A stretch of DNA of 64,000 bases from Polaromonas sp. (GTDB lineage: Bacteria; Pseudomonadota; Gammaproteobacteria; Burkholderiales; Burkholderiaceae_C). Each line of letters begins with the position of its first letter. Positions within the stretch are counted from its first letter, which is position 1. A program made the translations under genes and the position numbers. The DNA lies in contig JAQGNE010000044.1 of NCBI GenBank assembly GCA_028291985.1, forward strand, positions 22,194 to 86,193, given 5' to 3'. Under the pieces are notes generated by a model that saw only the letters and a list, made by a program, of their open reading frames with translations, searched no databases and had not been told where the DNA came from. Below, one piece after another: positions 55,752 to 63,728 of the stretch.

Positions 55752-57275
55752 TCAGCAGGCCGCGGGCCGAAGAAGCGGCAATCGCCGGGCGCGCGATGGG
55801 TCGCTTGGCGTCACGGATGGCGCTGGCGGTTTTCCAGAGCAGCGGGTAAAACCTGCAAGCGATTGGCTGGTGTTCGCCGATGTCCTGCGCCGGAGTTCAA
55901 CCGGGTCAATTCGCTGGCTCTGGCGATATTTCGTGACGGTTCTTCGGGCAATGCGAAAGCCTTGCCTGGCAAGCTCCCGCGCCAGGGCCGCGTCACTTAG
56001 CGGTTGCGACTGTGGCTCTGCTGCAATCAGGTCGCGTATCAACTGTTGGAGTGCCACAGGTGCGCTGGCGCCTCCTGTGACATGGTCCAGCCCGCGCGAG
56101 AAAAAGTACTGCAACTCGTACACACCCGTTGGCGTGGACATGTATTTGTTGTGCACCGTACGGGACACGGTTGAGGGATGGACCCCGACCGCATCGGCAA
56201 TTTCCTGCAGTCCCAGCGGCTTCATGGCCAGCGGCCCCCATTCGAGAAAGCGCTTTTGCCGGGCCACGATGGCCTCGCTGACCTTCAGGATGGTAGAGAC
56301 CCGCTGTGCCGCGTGATGCAAGGTCCACCGCGCTTCGTCCAGGCAGCCCTTCAGGGCTGTGTTCTGCCTGGCACTGCTTTGGTTCTCGAACAGCGCTGCA
56401 TATGTTTTGTGTAACCTGACCTGCGGCATGGCGCTGGCGTTCAGCGTCGCCGTCCAGGTACCGCTGAGCTTGCGTACTGTCACGTCCGGCCTGATGGCCA
56501 GCGCACAGTTGCTGGCATATCTGGACCCCGGCCGTGCGTCGAGTGCGCGTATGCCGTCTACCGCTGTCTGCACCTCGGCGAGGGCAGTATTCATCACCTT
56601 TGCCAGCTTCCTGATGTCGCGCGTTGCCAGCACGTGCATATGCTCTTCAACAATACGGAGCGACAGATCGCGTTGCCAACTCTGTGCCGTAGCCATCAGC
56701 TGAAGCCGCAGACACTCGCCAACATCTCGCGCCGCAACACCGCAAGGGTCAAGCGCCTGGAGTCTGCACAAGGCCGTACGCAGCTCATGCCTGGCACTGT
56801 CGCCAGTCTCCCCCAACATCGCGGCGAGCTCATCCAGGCTGCAACGCAGATAGCCGTCGTCATCCAGCGATTCGACCAGCGCATGTGCAAGTAACTGCTC
56901 ACGGGAGGTCAGGCGCAACACCCCGAGTTGATGGTGAAGATGCGCACGCAGCGATGCAACTGAAGGCAACTGCTGCAAAGCGTCAGGCTCCATATCGGTC
57001 GAGCGTGACCCGCGGCTGTTACGCATGAAGGACTCACCGCGGTCTGCTGTGCTGCACCAGGCTGCTTCCCAGACTTCGCCGGTTTGATGGGCGTTTTCTG
57101 CAGCGCCTGAATCCCACGCGCCCGCTTCGTCGATCTCAACGAAGGGATTGCTGTATGCAATCTCCTGCAGCGCCTGTGCATAGTCAAGCGACGACATCTG
57201 CAACAGCCGGACGGCGTGCTGCAACCGCGGGGAAAAGACCGTGGATTGCACGGCTCGTGGCTGAAGGGTGATCAA
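55752..57275 (-). CDS. Second RNA polymerase sigma-54 factor (RpoN paralogue)
   Basis: 507 residues from TTG 57275 (ITLQPRAVQSTVFSPRLQHAV), aligning within three residues of the rpoN start. Region I is VFSPRLQHAVRLLQMSSLDYAQALQEIAYSNPFVEIDE; Region II is short and less acidic than in rpoN. The core-binding and HTH regions (LQEIADAVGVHPSTVSRTVHNKYMSTPTGVYELQYFFSRGL) and the RpoN box (IARRTVTKYR) are conserved. A basic ~45-residue tail rich in Pro/Arg/Ser follows the box, an uncommon extension. Divergence from rpoN throughout suggests an old duplication or transfer. A -24/-12 element lies just upstream and a sigma-54 activator is encoded 0.7 kb away. Confidence 0.95.
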   Translation of the reverse strand: MITLQPRAVQSTVFSPRLQHAVRLLQMSSLDYAQALQEIAYSNPFVEIDEAGAWDSGAAENAHQTGEVWEAAWCSTADRGESFMRNSRGSRSTDMEPDALQQLPSVASLRAHLHHQLGVLRLTSREQLLAHALVESLDDDGYLRCSLDELAAMLGETGDSARHELRTALCRLQALDPCGVAARDVGECLRLQLMATAQSWQRDLSLRIVEEHMHVLATRDIRKLAKVMNTALAEVQTAVDGIRALDARPGSRYASNCALAIRPDVTVRKLSGTWTATLNASAMPQVRLHKTYAALFENQSSARQNTALKGCLDEARWTLHHAAQRVSTILKVSEAIVARQKRFLEWGPLAMKPLGLQEIADAVGVHPSTVSRTVHNKYMSTPTGVYELQYFFSRGLDHVTGGASAPVALQQLIRDLIAAEPQSQPLSDAALARELARQGFRIARRTVTKYRQSQRIDPVELRRRTSANTSQSLAGFTRCSGKPPAPSVTPSDPSRARRLPLLRPAAC

Positions 57276-57308
57276 GCGGATGACACAGGTGCTGCGATAG
57301 AGGCAACG

Positions 57309-57324
57309 CGCAACTTTCAGGCCA
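57309..57324 (-). promoter_or_regulatory. Putative sigma-54 (-24/-12) promoter of the second rpoN
   Basis: Minus strand TGGCCTGAAAGTTGCG: GG and GC separated by exactly ten bases, matching TGGCAC-N5-TTGC well. The predicted transcript start is near 57298, giving a ~23-base leader to the TTG at 57275. It implies that sigma-54 (either paralogue) transcribes this rpoN gene. Sequence match only. Confidence 0.6.
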
Positions 57325-57406
57325 GCATGCGTTCATCCTCCGCAAAAATGGCGCATGATAAATACAACCACGTATGTACAGCGTTTTGCTTAACCGGTTG
57401 CTTTAC

Positions 57407-57688
57407 ATGCCTCGAAAAAGTCCGTACCCGATCGTGCTGTCCACCGAAGAGACTGATGAGCTGCACAGAAGAGCCTCAGCCTACGCCTCGCCCTACTATG
57501 TGGTGCTGCGGGCGAAGATGATCCTCATGGCCGCTACAGGCATGAACAACACTGAAATTGCAGAACGGCTCGATACGCGCCGTGAAGTCGTTAGCCAGTG
57601 GCGAGGTCGGTTCTATCAATTTCGTCTGGCAGGGCTCCATGAATCGCCTCGCTCCGGGCGGCCACGGCTTAAAGATGTCTGCGGCTAA
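57407..57688 (+). mobile_element. IS630-family transposase remnant (N-terminal HTH part)
   Basis: MPRKSPYPIVLSTEETDELHRRASAYASPYYVVLRAKMILMAATGMNNTEIAERLDTRREVVSQWRGRFYQFRLAGLHESPRSGRPR is the DNA-binding part of IS630-type transposases (93 residues). It stops after RPRLKDVCG, so the DDE catalytic domain is missing. No flanking inverted repeats or TA target duplication could be identified by eye. It separates the second rpoN from the activator gene. Confidence 0.7.
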
Positions 57689-57970
57689 CGGTTCGCCAAA
57701 ACTGTCAGGAAAAATGTGCGGGTATTAATTTTGACGTGCTGAAGGAGATATCCACGGCCAGCATCGCGCGCTCACGGTAGGTGGGGTCAGCGTAAAGTTT
57801 GCCGTCATTTTTTCCGTCAGCAGTTCCGGATATTGCCGCGCCGCCGCGCAATGTTGAGCCCATGACCTGATCGTCTTCCGCTCGGCCTCAATAGGATTAC
57901 AGGCGGACTGCGCCCCTTCGTACATGGACACACCTTTGCCGCCGGCCCAATAGGTTTTTCATGAAAACGA
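57689..57970. other. Degenerate region between IS630 remnant and activator gene
   Basis: About 280 bp with frames broken on the minus strand (for instance YADPTYRERAMLAVDI in one frame continuing in another), looking like a decayed gene or element rather than a promoter-only region. I cannot assign it. The activator promoter must lie in or near it. Confidence 0.4.
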
Positions 57971-59452
57971 ATGTCATGGCAAGTCGAATGCCTGTTGAAC
58001 CTGGAGATGAGTTTGGGACACGCCCTGATTGTTGAGGCCGAGGCCGAAGCATCCGAAATGCTGAGCACGGTGCTGGTTCGTGATGGCCATACCGTTACCT
58101 CCGCCGCCACGCTGGGTGCGGCACGCCGGTTGTTGGCCATGCAGCGTCCAGACCTACTCCTGCTTGACCTGGATCTGCCGGACGGCAACGGACTCGAGTT
58201 GCTGGCCGATACCGAACTGGTGAGCGATGCCGAGGTGGTGTTGATGGCTGACGAGGCTAGTCTGGAAACAACCATCCAGGCCCTGCGCCTGGGTGTAGCG
58301 GACTATATGGTCAAGCCGATCAGCCCGCAGCATTTGAAGACGCTGATGTCACGTTTGATTCGGCCATCGCAGTTGAAGGCGGAACTCGACGAAGCTACGG
58401 AATTTTGGCGCGAAACAGGCCGTTTCGGGCATCTGATCGGCGCGTCGCCTTTGATGCAGCGTGTTTATCAGCAGATTTCCAGGGTGGCAGGTACAGCGGT
58501 CAGCGTCTTCATACATGGAGAGAGTGGAACCGGCAAGGAACTGGTCGCCCGCGCGGTGCATGATGCGAGCCGCCGTCGTGACCGGCCTTTTCTGGCGGTC
58601 AACTGCGGGGCGCTGTCTCCGCATCTGATTGAAAGCGAAATATTCGGGCATGAGCGCGGCAGCTTTACCGGCGCGGATCGCCGGCACCAGGGGTTTTTTG
58701 AAAGAGCCCACGGCGGGACGCTGTTCCTGGATGAAGTCACAGAAATGCCCCTTGAACTGCAAGTCAAGTTGCTACGCGTGCTGGAAGGCGGCACCTTCAT
58801 GCGAGTTGGGTCAACCGAGTTACAAAAAACGGATGTGCGCATCATTGCCGCCACCAATCGCCATGCTGCGCAAGCGGTCGCCAACGGGCTCATGCGCGAA
58901 GACCTGCTTTACCGGCTGAACGTGTTTCCAATCGACCTGCCGCCCCTCAGGGAGCGGGAGGGCGATATCCCGCTGCTGGCCAACAGTTTTCTGCAGGACT
59001 TCCAGAAGCGGGAGCAACAGGCACCTCTCAAGTACTTCACGGCTCAGGCGCTCGAGCGCCTGGCAAACCACCGCTGGCCTGGCAATGTTCGTGAATTGAG
59101 AAATGTGGTCCAGCGTGCCTGGGTCATGGCACTCGGCGTTGAAATCGACGACGAATGGTTGCCGATTTCGCCATCGTCTCAAGTCATGCACGAAAGGCGG
59201 CGAGCGATCGGTTCGCCACTGACAAAAGAAGCTGCTCAGTCAGGTGCACCCATTCTGGTTGCACCGGTGGAAAATCCGCGTCTGGGTGGACTGGTGGTGG
59301 AAGTCGGCTCCCAGCTGGCGGCCGTTGAAAAACAGGTAATCTTGGCCACTTTCGAACATTGCAACCGGCATAAGGAAGCCACGGCTGCGGTGCTGGGCAT
59401 CAGCATGAAAACCCTTTATAACCGCCTGAAGGAATACCAGCACTCGGTCTGA
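57971..59452 (+). CDS. Sigma-54-dependent response-regulator activator (NtrC family)
   Basis: 493 residues; ATG 58007 (MSLGHALIVEAEAEASEML) is equally possible. Receiver domain ~13-130 with phospho-acceptor Asp in LLLDLDLPDG and Lys in DYMVKPIS, but the switch Thr/Ser is Ala (VVLMADEAS) and the first acidic pair is V-E-A-E. AAA+ domain: GESGTGKELVARAVH (Walker A), HERGSFTGADRR (GAFTGA-type sigma-54 loop, here GSFTGA), GGTLFLDEV (Walker B), RIIAATNR, ANHRWPGNVRELRNVVQRA. Fis-type HTH KEATAAVLGISMKTLYNRLKEYQ. Activates sigma-54 promoters. No histidine kinase gene in the window. Confidence 0.95.
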   Translation: MSWQVECLLNLEMSLGHALIVEAEAEASEMLSTVLVRDGHTVTSAATLGAARRLLAMQRPDLLLLDLDLPDGNGLELLADTELVSDAEVVLMADEASLETTIQALRLGVADYMVKPISPQHLKTLMSRLIRPSQLKAELDEATEFWRETGRFGHLIGASPLMQRVYQQISRVAGTAVSVFIHGESGTGKELVARAVHDASRRRDRPFLAVNCGALSPHLIESEIFGHERGSFTGADRRHQGFFERAHGGTLFLDEVTEMPLELQVKLLRVLEGGTFMRVGSTELQKTDVRIIAATNRHAAQAVANGLMREDLLYRLNVFPIDLPPLREREGDIPLLANSFLQDFQKREQQAPLKYFTAQALERLANHRWPGNVRELRNVVQRAWVMALGVEIDDEWLPISPSSQVMHERRRAIGSPLTKEAAQSGAPILVAPVENPRLGGLVVEVGSQLAAVEKQVILATFEHCNRHKEATAAVLGISMKTLYNRLKEYQHSV

Positions 59453-59486
59453 CCGGCGAATGTAAACGGTTCAGAGGAGGATGCAC

Positions 59487-59711
59487 TCACTGGCCCGCCC
59501 GCAGAACCGGTTGACCTTGAGTGCGTGGATTCTGCGACCCGCTGGCCGCGAGGCGTACAGCCTTTATGCTCCGCCATGCTGCTAACTGATAGCGGTAGGC
59601 GGCAGCCCCCGCCGGGTCAAACACCGTGCCGCAGTAGTTTGCAGGATTTTCCCGAGGGTGCTGGGAAAAATAGGCTGCCACATCGAAATCCTGACCCAGA
59701 TCCAAGCCCAT
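59487..59711 (-). CDS. Possible small protein, 74 aa, unassigned
   Basis: Translation MGLDLGQDFDVAAYFSQHPRENPANYCGTVFDPAGAAAYRYQLAAWRS has protein-like composition in the first 50 residues. No family recognised, no clear ribosome site. It could be a fragment of a larger lost gene. Confidence 0.25.
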   Translation of the reverse strand: MGLDLGQDFDVAAYFSQHPRENPANYCGTVFDPAGAAAYRYQLAAWRSIKAVRLAASGSQNPRTQGQPVLRAGQ

Positions 59712-59891
59712 CCCACTCTCCCGTTGCGTTCAACGCCGGCGCTGGATTGACAGGACCAGCGGTAACTGGCGCACGCGTGTCTACAACAGGCGGGCAAGTG
59801 GCGTGCCCGCTAGCTCAATGGTAAAAATTCAGTTGTCTGAAAAATGAAGACAGGCCACATAACGGGCCGGTGATCATGATGCTGCACCCAC
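59712..59891. other. Non-coding stretch with tRNA-like 5' motif
   Basis: 59804-59822 reads GCCCGCTAGCTCAATGGTA, resembling a tRNA acceptor and D-arm start, and CGGGC at about 59862 could pair with GCCCG. There is no T-loop (TTCGAAT type) and the D-stem partner is missing, so it is not a functional tRNA; possibly a tRNA fragment or chance. Confidence 0.3.
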
Positions 59892-59927
59892 AAAAAAAGC
59901 ACCTCTACCGCCGGGCCAGGTGCCTTT
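59892..59927 (-). terminator. Rho-independent terminator of the KGG gene
   Basis: Minus strand GCACCT - 13-base loop - AGGTGC then seven T; plus-strand side also has TTTT after the stem, so it may work in both directions. Confidence 0.85.
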
Positions 59928-59986
59928 TCTACCCGCATGCCGGGCAAACAGGATGAGGCCCGGATTCGCCCGGACCAGTCAGGGGC

Positions 59987-60223
59987 TCAGGACTTGCGAC
60001 GCTGTCCGCCGCTCACCTGACCGCCCTTGCGGCCTGCCTCGCGGGCTTCCTCAGAAGTAAACTTGTGCGCTTTGCCGCGCGCATGGGCAGCCTTGCCACC
60101 TTCGCTGGCGATCTCTCGCTGGCGCTTGGGATCCATTGATGCGAAACCGCGATTGCGGTTGCCGCTGGTGCTTGACCGGTCCTGGTCTTTGAGGTCTTTG
60201 GTGTCTTGCGTATTGGTGGCCAT
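59987..60223 (-). CDS. KGG-motif stress-induced protein
   Basis: 78 residues: MDPKRQREIASEGGKAAHARGKAHKFTSEEAREAGRKGGQVSG, with repeated (E/K)GG boxes as in YciG/con-10 general-stress proteins. Hydrophilic, Gly/Lys/Arg-rich, no TM. Thought to act in general stress or desiccation response. AAAGGTAAATC precedes the ATG; a terminator follows. Confidence 0.9.
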   Translation of the reverse strand: MATNTQDTKDLKDQDRSSTSGNRNRGFASMDPKRQREIASEGGKAAHARGKAHKFTSEEAREAGRKGGQVSGGQRRKS

Positions 60224-60990
60224 GATTTACCTTTAGAGCGGTTGCAGTTAAAAAAGGAACGAAAAAGGGGCGATATGAAAGCGTAAAACCCAAACGCCTT
60301 GCCGTACTGAAAGCGTTACACGTATTGAGCGTTGCCCGCTGATGAATGTGAGTCAGCTTATGGACTTTAAAAACGTAGGACCGGTCGTACGGATGGGCTG
60401 GCTTTTGATGTCATGAGCGGCGAAATGTCTTTCGCGGCCAAGCGCTTATACGCTGCTCAAAGAACGTCTGACTTCGTTTTCAAAGGGGGCTGCTTGAACG
60501 CCATCACCCGGAAAATAACGAGAAAGGTATGAAGGCGATCGTGCTGAGGGCCCGCCACATAACAAAGTGTTTCTCACAGCCCAGAGGCAGGTTTCCCTCC
60601 CTCTCGGCAAGGCAAGCCATGTCCTTCTGTCTAATCCACAGCTGTTCGAAAACACAATTGCTAAATCATCGCTTTTTGGATACGCGGTTCATGGCAGGTA
60701 GCAAGGCGATACCGATCCGCCTGGGCAGGGTTTTGGTCAGCGGTTCACAGGGCGGTGTCCATCATGGCAGCAGGCGTACCGTGATCAAAAGCGGTAGGCG
60801 TCATGATCACCAACGGCACACAGAACAGGTTTGTCGTGATCGGCCTCGCGCAGCCCGATGGCAGGTTGCCGGTGAGTGGTCAAGGAGCCTGCCTAAATGC
60901 CGCGCCAGCGTGGTGACGCTTGGGAAGCTCCCCTCTCATTCATACAGCGCGCCTGCGTAAGCGCAAACACCGACCCGGTATCATGGAGGG
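60224..60990. other. Long intergenic region before diaA
   Basis: About 770 bp with no gene supported. It marks the right border of the accessory block inserted between yraN and diaA. Short open frames lack ribosome sites and family resemblance. Searched for GG-N10-GC sigma-54 promoters on the plus strand; none found. Confidence 0.45.
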
Positions 60991-61590
60991 ATGCTTGAAC
61001 AACGTATCGAACAGCATTTCATCGACAGTGCCGACCTCAAGTACCAAGCGGCGCAGGTTCTGTCCAAGCCGATTGCAGCTGCCGTCCAGGCTATCCTGGC
61101 CAGTGTCACCAGTGGCGGCAAGGTGCTGGCATGCGGAAACGGGGGCTCGGCCGCAGATGCACAACATTTCGCGGCCGAATTCGTAGGCCGCTATGAGCGT
61201 GAGCGGCCTGAATTGGCAGCCATTGCCCTGACGACCGACAGCTCCATCCTTACCGCCATTGCCAACGATTACGACTTCAGCGTGATTTTCTCCAAGCAGG
61301 TGAGGGCATTTGGCGGGGCTGGCGATGTGTTGCTTGCCATGAGCACCAGCGGGAATTCTGCCAACGTGCTGGCCGCGATTGAAGCGGCGCATGAGCGCGA
61401 GATGACCGTGGTGGCGCTAACCGGCCGGGGCGGTGGAAAAATAAACGCAGCGCTGCGCGAGACCGATGTTCATATCTGTGTGCCGCATGAGCGCACAGCC
61501 CGCATCCAGGAGGTTCATCTTTTGGTGCTGCACTGCATTTGTGATGGCGTAGACACCCAGTTGTTGGGCGATCAGGAGGTTTCGGTATGA
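60991..61590 (+). CDS. diaA: SIS-domain protein, DiaA (DnaA-initiator-associating) / GmhA-like
   Basis: 199 residues, the DiaA length. SIS blocks: SGGKVLACGNGGSAADAQHFAAEFVGRYERERPELAAIALTTDSS and MSTSGNSANVLAAIEAAHE, ERTARIQEVHLLVLHCICDGVD. Followed with ATGA overlap by dolP as in E. coli (yraN-diaA-dolP), hence DiaA over sedoheptulose-7-phosphate isomerase GmhA, which is very similar. DiaA promotes DnaA oligomerisation at oriC. Confidence 0.85.
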   Translation: MLEQRIEQHFIDSADLKYQAAQVLSKPIAAAVQAILASVTSGGKVLACGNGGSAADAQHFAAEFVGRYERERPELAAIALTTDSSILTAIANDYDFSVIFSKQVRAFGGAGDVLLAMSTSGNSANVLAAIEAAHEREMTVVALTGRGGGKINAALRETDVHICVPHERTARIQEVHLLVLHCICDGVDTQLLGDQEVSV

Positions 61591-62219
61591 CGGGATGGAT
61601 GATAAAGCGGGTCGCGTTGTCTGTGTGTACGGCCGCGCTATTGGGGGCCGGGCTGTCTGCTTGCGTACCCTTGGTGTTGGGCGGCGCGGTGGGCGGAGGG
61701 GCGTTGATAGCGACCGATCGCCGGACATCTGGCACCCAGCTTGAGGATGAGGGTATCGAGCTGCGGGCCGCCAGCCGCCTGCGCAGCGATCTGGGCGATC
61801 GGGTGCATGTCAACCTGACCAGCTACGGCAGACGGGTCCTGCTGACAGGCGAGGCGGCCACCGAACAGGACAAAAAACTCGTTGAGCAGATCGTGTCGCG
61901 TGTCGAAAACGTGAGCAGTGTCGTCAACGAGATCGCAGTGATGGGTATTTCCAGCCTCACGCAACGCTCTTCTGACACGCTGGTCACCGGCCGTGTCAAG
62001 GCCGCGCTGATCGACGCGCAGGATTTGCAGCTCAACGCTTTCAAGGTGGTGACCGAAAGAGGCGTTACCTACCTGATGGGCCGCGTCACGCAACGTGAGG
62101 CAGATCGCGCGACCCAGGTGGTGCGAGCCACCCCGGGGGTGCTGAAGGTGGTGCGTATCCTGGACGTCATTTCCGAAGATGAGCTGGCCCGCATAACACC
62201 GCCATCGCGCAAGCCCTGA
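61587..62219 (+). CDS. dolP: Outer-membrane lipoprotein with two BON domains
   Basis: 210 residues. Lipoprotein signal with LGAGLSAC lipobox, then ALIATDRRTSGTQLEDEGIELRAASRL, BON1 (VNLTSYGRRVLLTGEAATEQDKKLVEQIVSRVENVSSVVNEIAV) and BON2 (VKAALIDAQDLQLNAFKVVTERGVTYLMGRVTQREADRATQVVRATPGVLKVVRIL). Matches DolP (YraP), an envelope-integrity lipoprotein acting with the BAM complex. Start overlaps the diaA stop. Confidence 0.92.
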   Translation: MTGWMIKRVALSVCTAALLGAGLSACVPLVLGGAVGGGALIATDRRTSGTQLEDEGIELRAASRLRSDLGDRVHVNLTSYGRRVLLTGEAATEQDKKLVEQIVSRVENVSSVVNEIAVMGISSLTQRSSDTLVTGRVKAALIDAQDLQLNAFKVVTERGVTYLMGRVTQREADRATQVVRATPGVLKVVRILDVISEDELARITPPSRKP

Positions 62220-62292
62220 CCTTGCGGCGGCAAGCGCCGTCAGCCTCCAGCGCGCGCTGCCACCGTGCAGTGCGGCAGACTGCCCAAAGCGT

Positions 62293-63198
62293 CTATTTCA
62301 GGCGCCGCACCAGGCTAGAGGTGTCCCAGCGCTGCCCGCCCATAGCCTGTACATCGGCATAGAACTGATCAACCAGCGCTGTCACGGGCAACCGGGCGCC
62401 ATTGCGTCTGGCTTCGTCAAGCACCAGCCCCAGGTCCTTACGCATCCAGTCAACTGCAAATCCGAAATCAAACTTGTCAGCCACCATGGTTTTGCCGCGG
62501 TTGTCGAGCTGCCAGCTTTGAGCCGCACCCTTGCCGATAACATCCAGCACCTGGTTCACGTCGAGACCGGCTTTCTGGCCAAAGGCGATGGCCTCGCTCA
62601 ATCCCTGGACCAGCCCGGCTATGCAGATCTGGTTGACCATCTTGGTCAACTGTCCAGCCCCGCTCTCGCCCATCAAGGTAAAGGCTTTGGCAAATGCCAT
62701 GCCGACGGGTCTGACGGCATCAAACGCTGCTGCATCGCCGCCGCACATTACCGTCAGGGCGCCGTTTTGCGCGCCTGCCTGACCACCCGATACCGGTGCG
62801 TCGACGAAATGCAGCCCCTTCGTCTGGGCGGCGGCATAAAGTTCGCGCGCCACATCCGCTGAAGCTGTGGTGTGGTCGACAAACACTGCGCCTTTTTTCA
62901 TGCCCGTCAACGCGCCGCTGTCGCCCAGCACCACAGCTCGCAGATCGTCGTCGTTGCCGACGCAGCAAAAGACAATATCGGCCTCGGCAACTGCTAGCTT
63001 CGGTGTCAAACCATGGACAGCCCCCGAATACTCTTCACAGAAGGCTATTGATTTAGTGGCGGTTCGGTTGTAGACGCTGACCTGGTGGCCAGCCAGATGC
63101 AGATGACCTGCCATGGGGTAGCCCATGACGCCCAGCCCCAGGAACGCGACTTTTTGTGCGGGAACAGACTCATAGGTGCGGGCATTGGTTGAGGACAA
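62293..63198 (-). CDS. NAD-dependent beta-hydroxyacid dehydrogenase (3-HIBADH / tartronate-semialdehyde reductase family)
   Basis: 301 residues. VAFLGLGVMGYPMAGHLHLAGH (NAD), VDAPVSGGQAGAQNGALTVMCGG (substrate loop), GAGQLTKMVNQICIAGLVQGLSEAIAFGQKAGLD with catalytic Lys. Could be 2-hydroxy-3-oxopropionate reductase, 3-hydroxyisobutyrate dehydrogenase or a succinic-semialdehyde reductase. Confidence 0.9.
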   Translation of the reverse strand: MSSTNARTYESVPAQKVAFLGLGVMGYPMAGHLHLAGHQVSVYNRTATKSIAFCEEYSGAVHGLTPKLAVAEADIVFCCVGNDDDLRAVVLGDSGALTGMKKGAVFVDHTTASADVARELYAAAQTKGLHFVDAPVSGGQAGAQNGALTVMCGGDAAAFDAVRPVGMAFAKAFTLMGESGAGQLTKMVNQICIAGLVQGLSEAIAFGQKAGLDVNQVLDVIGKGAAQSWQLDNRGKTMVADKFDFGFAVDWMRKDLGLVLDEARRNGARLPVTALVDQFYADVQAMGGQRWDTSSLVRRLK

Positions 63199-63253
63199 GG
63201 CGTGCTTTCAGGTTGGCTGTAAGGATGACGCAAATTCTAGAGCCCTACAGCGG

Positions 63254-63627
63254 TTAGTGCGCCAATCCATTGCCGAAAGACCAGTTTTCGCGCAGCGTTT
63301 CTATCAGGTTGATGATCACATCCCCTGCGCCAGACTTCCAGCCCTAGCGACGTCGTGAGAAATTTTCGCGTAGAGCGCCCTTTTCATCTCCAGCGTTCGA
63401 CCAGGAGCGCAAGTGATCTGGATGAAAGCGACGTGGTCTGAATGGCTTACCCCCAAATATTCAGGCGTACAGACAATTTCCCCAGCGGCGCGACGCGTGG
63501 CGGTCTGGAAACGGTCATCCGGCGGCGCGTTAAAGGTCTGCACCATGGCCTGGTGGACCGCGGCAGATATGGCGGCAGCGGATTGGGGTGAAATATTCGT
63601 TGGCAGGTCGATGCGGACATGGTTGGG
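63254..63627 (-). pseudogene. Frameshifted tautomerase (malonate semialdehyde decarboxylase-like)
   Basis: NHVRIDLPTNISPQSAAAISAAVHQAMVQTFNAPPDDRF and TPEYLGVSHSDHVAFIQITCAPGRTLEMKRALYAKISHDVARA match the family, but no in-frame Met-Pro start precedes HVRIDL (the only ATG, 63620, is out of frame), and near 63325-63335 the frame is lost. The true end DVIINLIETLRENWSFGNG then stop at 63254 is in another frame. So at least two lesions. Family members act in semialdehyde or haloacrylate metabolism with Pro1 as base. Divergent LysR remnant lies next to it. Confidence 0.8.
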
Positions 63628-63728
63628 TCCTTCGGGTTTCTGGTCTGCTAAGAGCCAGACTGTGCCGGCCGGGCCCACGCGTGGAAACACCCGTCGGCGA
63701 ACAATGCTTGTGCCAAACTCGCACAACC

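Noticed and set aside
57725..57931. Minus-strand 68-residue frame before the activator
   Set aside because: Protein-like segments switch frame inside it, so it is at most part of a decayed gene.
59804..59866. tRNA gene
   Set aside because: D-stem partner and T-arm are missing; only the 5' motif and a 5-bp acceptor-like pairing are present.
60680..60720. Sigma-54 promoter upstream of diaA (TGGCAGGTAGCAAGGC)
   Set aside because: The element ten bases after GG is GG rather than GC, so it fails the -24/-12 spacing rule.
60529..60960. 143-residue plus-strand frame upstream of diaA
   Set aside because: No ribosome site, biased composition and no recognisable family; treated as non-coding.
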